From the NCBI GenBank assembly GCA_028571685.1, contig CM053146.1, positions 22,355,431 to 22,419,430 of the forward strand: DNA of 64,000 nt, read 5' to 3'. Source of the stretch: Heterohyrax brucei (lineage: Eukaryota; Chordata; Mammalia; Hyracoidea; Procaviidae). The notes beneath the pieces were generated by a model. It saw nothing but the letters and a program-made list of their open reading frames with translations. It did not search any database and had not been told where the DNA came from. The translations under genes and the position numbers were made by a program. This document shows, piece after piece, positions 11,021 through 21,301 of the stretch; position 1 is the stretch's first letter; every line of letters starts with the position of its first letter.

Positions 11021-11099
11021 TTTTAAGCAATGGTAAGAAAATATAAACTGATGTCTACAAAAACCACTTTGAAATTGCTGAGGGGACATTAAAGAAAAG

Positions 11100-11296
11100 C
11101 TAGTTGCTGTTGAGTACACCCCAGCACCTGATGAACCCATGTGTGTCAGAGTAGAATTGTGCTCCCCATGGTTTTCAGTTGCTGATTTTTCAGTTAGATC
11201 ACCAGTCCTTTTATCTGAGGCACCTCTGGTTAAATTGAAACCACCAATCTCAGTTAGTAGCTGAGTGCTAAGTTGTTTGTGCCACTCATGGGCTCC
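11100..11296 (-). mobile_element. AfroSINE (long variant)
   Basis: Minus-strand SINE with the extra internal block ('gctgatttttcagttagatc') seen in the longer AfroSINE subfamily. It ends at the tRNA-derived head near 'ctcatgggctcc'. Well diverged, so fairly old. Confidence 0.75.
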
Positions 11297-11655
11297 AAAA
11301 TAAAAAGAAGACCTGAGCCAAGGTAGAAGATCTGGACTCTTACTTTGATGGTAACCATATACTGAAGTGAGCACTCCAGACTGGGGCCAGGAGGCAGAAA
11401 GGTAGGGAAGGAAGAGTACTCAAAACACCAATAACAACCTACAATCTTGCGTGTGTACTATGTGGCTCCACTGACATGAAATTCAAGAAGAGGCAAACCT
11501 ACACTAAAGTGCTAGGGGCCAGGATAGGGGTCACTTCTCAGTGTGTGAGTCTGGGTGGCTGCTGCTGACTAGAAATGATCTATATCTTGATTCCTATGTA
11601 AAAAATTATCAGATTCAATGCTTGAGATTAATGCACTTTACCATGTGTATGTAGT
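11297..11655. other. Low-repeat intergenic sequence
   Basis: No gene or repeat recognised. Confidence 0.45.
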
Positions 11656-12145
11656 ATCTGTCTTAAGACCCTTAAGAGAAACAGAATCAGTGAGTCATAT
11701 GCGTGTATATACACATATACATATATATAAAATATACATAGAGAGACCATGAAGAGAGATTTACTTCAAAGAATTAACTTGCACAGTTGTAGCAGATGGT
11801 AAATTCATAATGCACAGGTCAGGCAACAGTGTGGTATGGGATGGCAGGTCTAAAGTTCATACGTCAGGTGACAGGCTAGAGGCTTGTATCCCAACATCTG
11901 TAAGTCGGGTGACAGGGAAAGTGCAGAGGAGAAAGAGAGCTCCCACAATTTCTTCCAAAAGTGCTATTTACAGCCTGCAGGCAGAGTACCCTCTAAGAAA
12001 ATTCCCTTTTCAACTGATCAGCTGATTACATCAGATTACATTATGGAAGATGATTACATTATATTACATTACAGAACAGCAACTAATCCAGTGTTTAGCA
12101 AAACCACCAGGAGCCATAGCACAGCCAAAATTAATAAAATAAATC
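11656..12145 (-). mobile_element. MLT1/MaLR-type LTR relic
   Basis: Read on the plus strand, 'cccttaagagaaacagaatc', a TA/CA run at 11703-11742, 'gagagatttacttcaaagaatt', and then 'cacagccaaaattaat' near 12125 match the reverse complement of a MaLR LTR from its 3' end to its start. No coding content. Confidence 0.55.
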
Positions 12146-12214
12146 CTTACCCTTCTATTTCTGTCACACTGACTCACGGACACCCTATAGCATTTCTAAG
12201 CCTGTAGTCTTTAC

Positions 12215-12322
12215 AGAAACAAACTGCCACATCTTTCTCCTGCAGAGCAGCTTACAGGTTTGAACCCCCAACCTTTCTGTGTACAAGTAAGTGCTTAACC
12301 ACTGTGCAATGAGGGCTCCTTA
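12215..12322 (-). mobile_element. AfroSINE, 5' half
   Basis: Minus-strand head half: the B-box region 'ggtttgaacccccaacc', then 'gtgcttaaccactgtgcaat' and 'gagggctcc'. The tail half is missing or decayed. Confidence 0.75.
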
Positions 12323-12394
12323 ATCATCACAGTGTCTCAGTGAGAAAGTCAAACAATAATAGTGACAACATCAATGCAGTTGTTTGCATGTACT

Positions 12395-12560
12395 GAGCTG
12401 CTCCTGCATGCCATGTGCCCAGCCCTATGCCATGTATTTCATTTGTGTTATACTTTATACCTTGAGGGGATTCTTCACAGCAGGCATCTGCAGCTTCATT
12501 TTCCAAGTAGGGAAACAAAGGCTCAGAGAAGTTAAGAAACATGCCCACCAGCACTTCTCT
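12395..12560 (-). mobile_element. MIR fragment
   Basis: The text 'aaggctcagagaagttaaga' with 'attttccaagtagggaaac' upstream is the reverse complement of the MIR core. An ancient mammal-wide SINE. Confidence 0.65.
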
Positions 12561-13100
12561 TAGGAACACCTCTAACTGTGCATCCAGGAAAAAAAAATGT
12601 CAGAATGCTGAAAAGTCAAAGCTTTTACCTGGAGTCAGCACCAGGGCTGGGCAGAGGCTTGTCATCACCAATCTGTGAACAGGCCCTTTGCTCCATGAGC
12701 ATAGCATTTCCACTAGAGTTAGAACAGCACAGTCTTTGTGTGGGATGTATTTATGGATCACTGGGAGAGGCAGAGAAAGGCTCTTTCCTAGGGGTTGGTG
12801 GTCACAGTGTAGAGACACACTGGGGAGTAGGGAGCAGAGGCAGTGAACGGAGGGAGAAGCTACCCCTGGGGAGAAGGCTGGGGTCCAGGGCCCAGACTCC
12901 TCAGACTCTGAACTTGTGTCTCCAAATGGGACAATCAGATGGCTCCTGAGGGCAGGGGCCAGGCCAGGTGCCCTTGGGTCTGGACATAGCCTATATTACT
13001 GTTGATAATCTACTGGGGGAAGATGGTTTCCCTCAGATCTGACCTGGAGAAAGACCCCCTGCCTCACCTTCCTCCCTCTCTTTTCTCTTCTCTGCCTCCT
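12561..13100. other. Intergenic sequence, relatively G+C-rich
   Basis: Open frames on both strands (12578-12949 plus, 12600-12818 minus) overlap each other and match no family I know. I do not call a gene. Confidence 0.45.
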
Positions 13101-13690
13101 GGAGCACCCACAATGTGCAAACATGGCTTTAGAGGCACTAGATTCTGCAGTGGGGACACAATCCATCAAGGAGCTTACAGTCCAGTAGGAGAGATCAACA
13201 ATTAGAAACCAAAAATATAACAAAACACTTTTTTTGTGTTACACAATTTCAAATGAAATGAAGAAAAATACAGGAGTTAAAAGAGATACCGAGATGTGGG
13301 CTTCAGGCAGTGGAGACAGGTGACGAGGAATGATTTCCCCAAGGGGACCTAAACCAAGAAGCCACTCATGGATCAGAGCCTACTCCGCCAGGTGGAGGAC
13401 TGGAAAGCACAAAGGCCCTGAAGTAGGAAGGAAGTGCTAGCGTTTGAAGAAAAACAGAGGGTCAGTTTAGCTGGGTGAGGGAAAGAAAGCAGCGTCCATG
13501 AGGTCAGAGGAGTTGTCATTTTACCCGGAATGTAATGGGAACCTTTAAAAATTTTTGAGTGGATGTGTGGCATGACCCGGTTTTTCTGTGAAGGAACACT
13601 CTGGCTGCTGAGGACAGAACCAAGCGCGGTGAGTAAGAGGAAGCAGGGAGGCTCTCTCCAAGCACAGGCCAAGCAAATCTTTGACACATG
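13101..13690 (+). repeat. Ancient dispersed mammalian repeat, family not assigned
   Basis: Phrases such as 'aaggagcttacagtccagtag', read in two parts, 'aaagcacaaaggccctgaag' and 'cactctggctgctgagg' recur in many mammals and recur here at 27003-27593 and 35476-36320. I recognise the pattern but cannot name the family with confidence. Confidence 0.45.
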
Positions 13691-13727
13691 GTCCTAACCA
13701 GTGCACCTTGTGCACAGGTACCACCTG

Positions 13728-14187
13728 GCTTGAACTGAATTATGTGCCCCCCCAAATGTGTGTAGCCATTTGGCTAGCCCGTGATTTCTGGTGTTGCGTG
13801 ATGCTCCTGCATGCTACAAACTGCCTCTTTGATGTTAATGAGGTAGGCTGCGAGCATTTGTGTCGGTGAGGCAGGACTCAATGTATTGTGCCTTGAGGCA
13901 GTCTTGGGCTACAAGGAAGCAGAGATTTGAGGACCTCACATTGACAAGAAGCAGTCCTGGGAGCAGAGCATGTCCTTTGGAAAGGACTCAGGGTCCCTGT
14001 GCCTCAGAAGTTCCCATTCTGGGAAAGATTAATGACGAGGACATTCTTCCAGAGCCCAAAGAGAAAATCTTCCCGAGCGGATGCCCTGAATTTGGACTTG
14101 TAGCCTACTAGACTGGGACAGAATAAAACACTTTCTTTTAAAGCCATTTGCTTGTGGTATTTCTGTTACAGCAGCACCACATCTGTC
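13728..14187 (+). mobile_element. Afrotherian MaLR/ERVL-like LTR
   Basis: Starts near 'tgaactgaattatgtgcccc' and ends with 'aataaaacactttcttt', 'cttgtggtatttctgttac' and 'agcagcac'. An AATAAA sits at 14123-14128, as expected for a polyadenylation signal in an LTR. This is the same family as 20808-21301 (minus) and the partial copy from 63891. No adjacent internal region is present, so it is a solo LTR. Confidence 0.7.
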
Positions 14188-14270
14188 AGCGGAGGCTTCA
14201 CATAGCTATGAAGCTGAACAAGATTCATTGGAGCTTCCAGACTTCATGCTCAGAGCCCTGAGTGAGAATC
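14188..14270 (+). mobile_element. Fragment of RTE-related composite SINE
   Basis: 'gtcagcggaggcttcacata', 'gctatgaagctgaac' and 'ggagcttccagacttc' match the 5' RTE-like block of the composite SINE at 1922-2432. Only this piece is present, abutting the LTR. Confidence 0.5.
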
Positions 14271-14372
14271 CGAGTCAAGGTAGAACTAGCCAAGTGTTGT
14301 TTTGCGTTCATCACCTTTTATCTTTGGCATATCACACACCTCTGGCATTTCACTGAGATGCAGTGATGCCTA

Positions 14373-14570
14373 AGGAGCCCTGGCCATGCAGTAGTTAAGC
14401 TCTCAGCTGCTAACTGGAAGACTGAGGATTCGAACCCAACGGCTGCTGTGCAACAGAAAAATGTGGCAGTTTGCTTCCGTAAAGATTGCAGCCTTGGAAA
14501 CCCTATGGGGCAGTTCTACTCCACCCTATAGAGTCGTTGTGAATCAGAATCAACTTGATGGCAATAGGTT
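14373..14570 (+). mobile_element. AfroSINE (long variant)
   Basis: Head 'ggagccctggccatgcagt', B-box region 'gaggattcgaacccaacgg', the extra block 'gtggcagtttgcttccgt', then 'ggaaaccctatggggcag' and an RTE-like tail ending near 'ggcaataggtt'. Full length. Confidence 0.9.
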
Positions 14571-15046
14571 AATAACAATTTTAAGAATTTCCTTTGGAAA
14601 TACATTTATTTTAGTTTAAAGAAGTGAGATGGATTTCATAAAAATGCTGTTAATAGTGGTTGGAAATGGCAGGCATTGGGGAGTGTGAGATGACTGGCCC
14701 TGAGCTATCTCTGTTTCTCCTCTTTCCATCCCACCTTCTCTCTCCAGGACCACTGGTTGTGGATCCCCAGGCATAGCTTCTAAGTCTTCCTCCTCACTGC
14801 CTTTAGGTTGACTTTCTAAACTGATTATCAACTCTTATTCCTCTGCTACTCAAAGAGTCTGTAAAGCCTTTGACTATAGTCTCCAGAGGGCTATAAATAA
14901 GCCTTCCAGAGGGTGATATATAACCCTTCCAGAGGGTAGGGTAAGATGATCTTTCAGGGTCAAGGAATGAAAATGCTGCAACTTACATTCACGATTCTTG
15001 GCTTGTTGATTTCCAGGTTATTTAGTCAAATGCTTATAATGTGCAT
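14571..15046. other. Intergenic sequence with a 23-bp tandem repeat
   Basis: No gene seen. Three tandem copies of a 23-bp unit starting 'ccagaggg' lie at 14883, 14906 and 14929; two of them carry TATA-like text. Confidence 0.55.
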
Positions 15047-15253
15047 AGGAGCCCCCAGAGTAACATAGTCGAGCCAAAGGTTGGAGGTTCAAATCTACCC
15101 AGAGGTTCCTCAAAAAAAAAGAAAAAAAGAAAAAGGCTGGCAATCTACTCTTGAAAGGTCACAGCCACTGAAAACCCCATGGAGCACAATTCTACTGTGA
15201 AACACAGGGCTTGCCATGAGATGGAGCTGACTGTGTGTCATTTGGTTCGATTT
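15047..15253 (+). mobile_element. AfroSINE with an A-rich interruption
   Basis: Head 'aggagcccccagag' and B-box-like 'ggaggttcaaatctac', then an A/G-rich run at 15113-15135, then 'ccactgaaaaccccatgg' and an RTE-like tail. The A-rich run sits where the long variant has its extra block. Confidence 0.8.
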
Positions 15254-15342
15254 CCGTATGATATATGTTGGTAGAGCTGTACATGTATTCAAATTACAAA
15301 TAAATATTGGGGGATGTGGTCAAAAATTTTGCTGATACGATA

Positions 15343-15500
15343 GTGCCCATACCTGTTACTGTCAAGTTGATTCCAACTCGGTTCCTCTATAGGACAGAGT
15401 AGAACACCCCTATAGGATTTCCAAGGAGTGGCTGGTGGCTTTGAAGTGCTGACCTTTTGGTTACCAGCTGAGCTCTTAAGTAATGTGCTGCCAGGGCTCA
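15343..15500 (-). mobile_element. AfroSINE
   Basis: Minus-strand copy: tail 'gtcaagttgattccaactc', body 'gatttccaaggagtggctgg', head 'ccttttggttaccagctg' and 'gccagggctc'. Inverted relative to its neighbour at 15047-15253, 90 bp away. Confidence 0.85.
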
Positions 15501-16300
15501 TGGGATAGACAATAAAAAAACATTTGTGGTACCTAGGCCTTCAGAGTACTTCCAAACTCCTTGCTCTGTCTTACAATCACTCCAGCGTGCCCTGGCCCCT
15601 GCTCACCTCTCCCACAGCATTGCCGGCTCCCCTCCCTATCAGCAGGATGATTTGCATTTCCCTGAGTACAACAGCCATGACCCGGGAATACAGGTCTTCC
15701 CCAGTGGCCTATCTGCTTCTTTTCTTCGGGGGGTAGGGAAGTGATGGGAAATTATTGATCAGTTTTCAAAACTCAGCCTGTCTTGAACCATGTTCTGGCC
15801 CCACCCTCAAGTAGATTTACCTAGTTCTTCCAGCCCCCGTCCTCTCCTGTGGTACCTCCAAGCCCTGGACAACCTGTACTGCTCTTTTTTAGCATAGTAC
15901 CCAAAACACTCTTGTGCCCCCATTAATTTCTAGTTTGTCTCCTCTGGTTTTGAGCTTCTCAAGGGTGGGGTGGTGATTGATTGGACTGATTGGATCCAAG
16001 ATTCCTTGGATCCTGGTGTTGCCACACTCAGCAAATAAAAATACATGGGGTCCAGTGAGTAATATTTTAGTATAAACATGTTCTCTGCAAAATTTTGAAC
16101 ATGCTAAAAAATTATCTGTTGCTTATCGGAAATTCAAATGTGTCTGCATGACCTGTGTTTTGTTCGGCAAGCCTATTGGGGCCCTAGAACCTAGGAGAGG
16201 TGCTGCCATGGTGAAGATCTTTGTTGATTTTTGTTTTTAACAAATAAGCTAAAGAGCAGTAATAAAAATTTTAAAAGTGCAAATTACCAAAAAAAAATTC
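15501..16300. other. Intergenic sequence, possible L2 remnant
   Basis: The stretch around 15900-15990 ('gtttgtctcctctgg', 'gagcttctcaagggtgggg') resembles an L2 3' end, but weakly. Overlapping plus frames at 15524-15744 have no family resemblance. Confidence 0.35.
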
Positions 16301-16485
16301 TCATTGAGTCACTTCTGAGTCTTTGCAGTTCCATATGGATACCTGCTCCATAGTGTTTTCTTGGCTGTAATCTTTAATAAAGTAGATTGCCATGACTTTC
16401 TTTCATGCCATCAATGGGTAGGTTCTTCTACCTGCCAACTGTTAGGTTAGTAGCTGAATGCAAACTGTTTACCCTACCCAGGGAC
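16301..16485 (-). mobile_element. AfroSINE (long variant)
   Basis: Minus-strand copy: tail 'cattgagtcacttctgagtc', extra block 'gctgtaatctttaataaag', head region ending 'ctacccagggacc' in diverged form. Strongly mutated. Confidence 0.75.
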
Positions 16486-17115
16486 CTAAGAGTAGTGATA
16501 AAGAAACCCCCAAACAGAGATATGTAAGGACAGGAAAAAGACTGTAATATTTTTTTCTTTTTAACAAATCCAGTGTTTTTAAGGGGACATTTGGCACCAG
16601 TGTTGTCCATTGAATAGGCCCAGAAGGAACGAGCAATGACTCAGCAGTAGCAACAAAGAGACCTGGGGACCAGCTCTGGGTTCCAGGCTTCCATCGTCTC
16701 TTATGTCACATGGCAAAATAGCTGGAAAGCACACGGGTGCCTGGAGTATCTTGTTTTGTCAGAAAGCAAAGGAGAAGTTAGAAGTTAAGTGGGGCCACAT
16801 AGAAAGCACAGGCGGTCCCACTGGAAGAGGCTCCTCTAAGCAAGCCTGAGACAATCAGGGTATCAAAAAGAACGTCAGTAAAGGATATTAACTCACTGGA
16901 AACATTAATGAGTCTACAGTGATGAGAGACAGGAGATGGGACGAGGTGAAGGAAGGGGAGGTAGAAAAGCTTCTTCTTTTCTTTAGAATGTGAGCTAAAA
17001 AACTTGGAAGAGATAATGGAAAAATCAGCATTTTGTAACTGCAATGTAATAAGCGACTCAAGTAAAAGATACACAAGAAATGATAAAACCATTTGGTAAT
17101 GTAATTAGAGGACAG
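16486..17115. other. Low-repeat intergenic sequence
   Basis: No gene recognised. The minus-strand frames at 16778-17124 are unlike any family I know. Confidence 0.4.
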
Positions 17116-17740
17116 AATAGTCACTTGGAGTTAAATCATCACCCCTACCCCCTCCACCCCCTCTTCATTACTGACTATATTACCAAGGGAAATTGGGTGT
17201 TGACAATATGGGAGCTGTCCCACCCCTCAAGCCATCAAATGTCACCATGGTAGGACCAGAGATGATGCACTTTCTGATGGGAAGCTGCCTACATAAAATA
17301 TCTACAACCCCTATGCAGTGTAAAAATCTAATCAAGAGGAAATAATCAGATAAATATAGCATGCAGCATAGGATACCTGGCCTGAATTTTTTTAAAAATG
17401 TCAATACTCTGAAAGACAAAAATGGTAGGCAGATTATTCTAGAGTAAAAACATCAAAAGAAGTTAAAACCTAGCATTGTGGGCAAGACTTGATTGCACAC
17501 AGAAGTGATGAAAAGGGTAAAAACAAGATTACAAAAGACGTTTGGGATTCCCTGTGAAAACAGAAATAATATTACTGAGTGAATGTTCGTAGATGTGAGT
17601 GTGATATGACTATTCTGTAGAAGAATGTCCTTGTTTCTGGAGTTGTAAGCTGAAGGATTAGGGTTGGGGTATGGTGATGCCTGCAACTTCGTTTCAAATG
17701 GTTCAAAGAGGGAGAACGAATCCACAAGAGAGTTTTTGAA
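17116..17740 (+). mobile_element. Old L1M 3' UTR
   Basis: Phrases in order: 'ctaatcaagaggaaataatc', 'aaaatgtcaatactctgaaag', 'gaatgtccttgtttctgg', 'gatgcctgcaacttcg', 'tttcaaatggttcaaag'. This is the 3' UTR text of an old mammalian L1 subfamily. Non-coding. Confidence 0.55.
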
Positions 17741-17973
17741 CATTAAATGCAAAAGAAAAGTCAAAAAGAAAGAGCATGAAGAGATGGCAAAAGGAAAGAT
17801 CCAGGAATGGGAAGAAGTCTCAAGACACGGAAAGGAGGGTGGGCAGATTTGTGCATCGCTGTACAGGCTACAGGAGGGATGAGTCCTAGTTCTTCCCTCT
17901 TCCTTCTGTGTCTCTGCATCTCCAAGACATTTCCTGACTGTAGTGGCACCTCAGCCAATCCCCACAAGTTAAC

Positions 17974-18172
17974 CAGTTGTCATTGAGTAGATTCCTACTC
18001 ATGGTGCCTTATGTATGTTACAGTAGAACTGATGTCCACAGGGTTTTTGATAGCTGATTTTCTCAAAGTAGATTGCCAGGCCTCTCTTCTGAGGTACCTC
18101 TGGGCATAATCAAAGCTCCATCCTTTTGGTTAGCAGCCCACAGTGTTAACTGTTCGCCACCCAGGAAATTCT
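17974..18172 (-). mobile_element. AfroSINE (long variant)
   Basis: Minus-strand copy: tail 'gtcattgagtagattcctac', extra block 'gctgattttctcaaagtag', B-box side 'tccttttggttagcagccc', head 'cgccacccagg'. Full length but diverged. Confidence 0.8.
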
Positions 18173-18961
18173 GTACCAAATTAGGTCCTTCCAATCAGGG
18201 CACAACATTTCCAAGCATCACATCACCCTTTAATGTCTTTCTTAATATATATATAGGTATCACACACACAAAGAGATGCGCAAGTACAGTTCAACTTCCC
18301 CTCCCAGCATCCCCTCTCCTTTCTGCTGAAACAGCAGCACAACCCATCAGAAATGGCCAAATATGCCATCAGGGCAATGATGCTCACCCAGACAACAAAT
18401 AAAATACAAGAAGTGGTATTTATAAATGATTATCCATTTATTTAAATATTTATCTTTCTCAAACTTGACTTAAAATCTATAAGTAATTAGTTACCAGACC
18501 TGGTACCAAGAGGACAGGCAGTTTCCTTAATTTTCTATGCAGTCGACAGGTTTCAGCCTGGAAATTATTCTAGTCACAGCACACTTCAAAGGTCTAAATG
18601 AAGGCGGAAAAAGTTAAATGCCTTAATATCTTTGAGATTTGCAAGGATGTTTGAGGATTTGCTGAGGGATTCAGCGTACGATGAAGAAAGTGTTTTGTTA
18701 TGGGGACATGAACTTGCATCTCCAATTTGAAAGAAAGTGTGAAATATAAATGCACAAAGATAATACTTAGATGAGAGACCATTGAACAATCATTGTTTTT
18801 CCTCTTCAGCAGTGCAGTCCTTGCCTTTGAGTCTTCAGTTACACTGGTTCAGAGGAAATGTGGGCAGAGGAGCTCCCCTCCCGTGGCAAGGGTAACCACA
18901 TTTTCAGCAAGCCTAAAGTGCAAACTGCAAATCTAATTATAATGTGTCTAAACTCTAATTG
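18173..18961. other. AT-rich intergenic sequence
   Basis: No gene recognised. A short TA/CA run occurs at 18244-18274. Confidence 0.5.
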
Positions 18962-20303
18962 GAGTGCCTGAGTGGTACAAACTGTTAACATGCTTGATTG
19001 CTGACTAAAATTTTGGAGATTTGAGTCCACCAAGAGGTACCTCAGAAGAATGACCTAATTGTCTAATTGTCAAATTGTCTAATTGTCAAAAATCAGCCAC
19101 TGAGATAAAAAACAATAATAATTTCAGGAAGCATCTCATGACCTGATTTCAACTGGAAGACTTGGAAGACATGCTGAGTGACATTAGTCAATGGCAAAAG
19201 GACAAATATTGTGTGAGAACCCTGCTATAAGGACTTAAAAATAGACTTACATGCAGAAAAAAGACTCTTTGATGGCTACGAGGGTGGGAAGGGAGGGCAA
19301 GGTTTGGTCGTAGATTATATAGTCGATAGAAATTTGGTTGGGTGAAAGCAGTGACAGCACACAGTAGAAAGCAGATCAACTTAACTGGACTTCACCATGA
19401 ACTGAAATCTCTTCTAATCTCAACCCAATATTGCAATGACAGAGTAGTGGGGGTGGGGGTATGGGGACCATGCTCTTGAGGGACATCGAGGCCAATTGGC
19501 ATAACTAGCCTATTGCTAAGACAGTCTTCTGCACCCTGTATTGGTGAGTGGTGTCTGAGGACTTAAGAGCTAGCAAACTGCCGCCTGAGGTACATCAAGT
19601 AGTCCCAACTCATCTAGAACAGATGATCACTGAGAACAACAAAGTCATGAGAACAAAAGATCTCAGGAGATAGAAGGACCAACATGAATGGAGACTGTAT
19701 CAACATGTGACCAGAAGAACCAGATGGCTCCTGGCCACCACTGAAGATAGCTGTGATGGTACATACAATATTGAGTTCCTGTGGCAACACAACAAAAAGA
19801 GAAGTGCAGCTCAGGAGCTCCACTAAAAGACCAGAATTGATGATCAGATGGCTGGGAGGATCCCCTGGGAGTGTGGCCCTTAGACTTGCTGCTGCTCCTG
19901 ACCAGAAAACACTACTGAGGTCAACTTTTTGGACAAAAATGAACTGGACTCAGGGACATAGTGTGACCGTATGGTGCATGCACTTTACAGTTCTATGCAT
20001 TTATAGGAGGCTGTCCTTTTGGTCTTTTTCTAGATGGAAGAGAAGAAGGTGGAAAGGAGGGGACAGGAACTTGTTAGGAGGATACCACAAGGATAGAGTG
20101 AAAAGGAGGAGTGTGCTGTCACTGGTCAAGGAGAGCAGAAGGAGCTGCAGATAGGTGGGCATACAAAATTGATTTGGATTGTATACTTTCACTTAATCAC
20201 AATGATAAAAATGTCAGCCATTGAAAACCCTATGGAGCGCAGTGCTACCCTGATGAACGTGGAGTCACCATGATTAAGAACTGACTCACTTGCAACTGGT
20301 TTC
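18962..20303 (+). mobile_element. AfroSINE split by an L1 insertion
   Basis: The head half is at 18962-19104 ('ttggagtgcctgagtgg' to 'aaaaatcagccactgag'). The tail half is at 20207-20303 ('aaaaatgtcagccattga' to 'cttgcaactggttt'). The repeated text at the break is the target-site duplication of the L1 tail between them. The head half also carries a local 'ctaattgtcaaattgt' duplication at 19057-19090. Confidence 0.85.
19105..20206 (+). mobile_element. 5'-truncated L1 3' end
   Basis: About 1.1 kb of the young local L1 3' region, starting in the last part before the 3' UTR ('gcatctcatgacctgattt') and ending 'attgatttggattgtatac'. It lies inside an AfroSINE, with an imperfect target duplication of about 16 bp (19087-19103 and 20207-20224). 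Frames here are 3' UTR shadows. Confidence 0.85.
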
Positions 20304-20304
20304 C

Positions 20305-20790
20305 ACCCTGTCTGTCGGTTTATTGTACTTGTTGGCTTGTGTGTTGCTGTGATGCTAGAAGCTATGCCACTAGTATCTCAAATACCAGCAGGATCTCTGA
20401 TGGTGGGTAGATTTCAGCTGAGCTTCCAGACAAGATAGAATAGGAAAAAAAGGCCTGGTGATCTACTATCAAAAATTAGCCAATGAAGACATTATGAGTC
20501 TCAGCAGAACATTGTCTGATTCTGTTACTTTGGACTTGTCATCAGGTTGAATCAATTGCTGGAGAACAACATCACTTTTTGGTGAAGCAGTGGGCCAGAG
20601 AGAGCAAAGGTGATTGGTGGTGAGATGGATCAGCACAGCTGCCAGAGTGCTAAACTCAAATACCACGGTGATTGTGAGAAGGGTGATTGTGAGAAGGGTG
20701 CAGGACCAGTCAGTGCTTCATTCTGTTATACATAAATTCATCATGAGTTCGAGTCAGCTTGACAGCAGCTAACCCCAACAGTAACAAACT
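20305..20790 (+). mobile_element. Internally deleted RTE
   Basis: The RTE 5' region (20325-20515: 'gaagctatgccactagtat', 'ggcctggtgatctac', 'cagaacattgtctgat') is joined directly to the RTE 3' end (20520-20790: 'tggacttgtcatcaggttga', 'gccagagagagcaaagg', 'gttcgagtcagcttgac'). The endonuclease and RT are missing. A 15-bp tandem duplication of 'ggtgattgtgagaag' occurs near 20668-20700. Confidence 0.8.
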
Positions 20791-20807
20791 ATAATTAAAA
20801 CTCAAAC

Positions 20808-21301
20808 ATTCTTAGTTATGTAGTTCTTCTGTTAAAAAATAATGGCTTTAATAAGTAGAAATTTATTCTATTTAAACTCGCAGTTTAAAAGGCTAGAACT
20901 GGGAATTCACTGTGCCAGCTACCGAGGAAGACTTTATCTCTGTGTTAGCTCTGGGGGAAAGTCATTGTCATCAATCTTTCCCTGGTCTAGTAGCTTCTCA
21001 GTGCAGGGAGACCAGGTCCAAAGCTCCTTTTCTGATGGTATGAAGTCCCTCTTATCTCTGTTTGCTTCTTATTTTATATCTTAAAAGAGATTGACTCAAT
21101 ACATAACCTAATCCTGTTGACTGAGTCTGGTCTCAATAACATAACTTCCTCTAATCTTGCCTCATGTGTTATAGAAGTTGGAATTTAACACACAAGATAA
21201 TCACATCAGATCACAAAATGGTGGATAATTACACAATACTTGGAGTCATGGGTTAGCCACATCGACACACATTTGGGGTGAATACTATTTAATCCATAAC
21301 A
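20808..21301 (-). mobile_element. MaLR-like LTR, 3' LTR of a minus-strand element
   Basis: Read on the minus strand, it starts near 21301 with 'gttatggattaaatagtat' and 'accccaaatgtgtgtcg', and ends near 20808 with 'ttctacttattaaagcc' and 'acataactaagaatg'. It is followed on its upstream side (21302 onward) by MaLR internal sequence, so it is the 3' LTR of a partial provirus rather than a solo LTR. Confidence 0.75.

Noticed and set aside
12578-12949. A 123-residue plus frame
   Set aside because: No family resemblance, and an antisense frame overlaps it; the flanks show no clear exon signals.
14373-14450. A possible tRNA gene (A-box and B-box text)
   Set aside because: The boxes belong to the tRNA-derived head of an AfroSINE; the cloverleaf is not complete and SINE body follows directly.
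19753-20154. A 133-residue plus frame
   Set aside because: It lies wholly in the L1 3' UTR, and related 3' UTR text elsewhere in the window does not keep it open.
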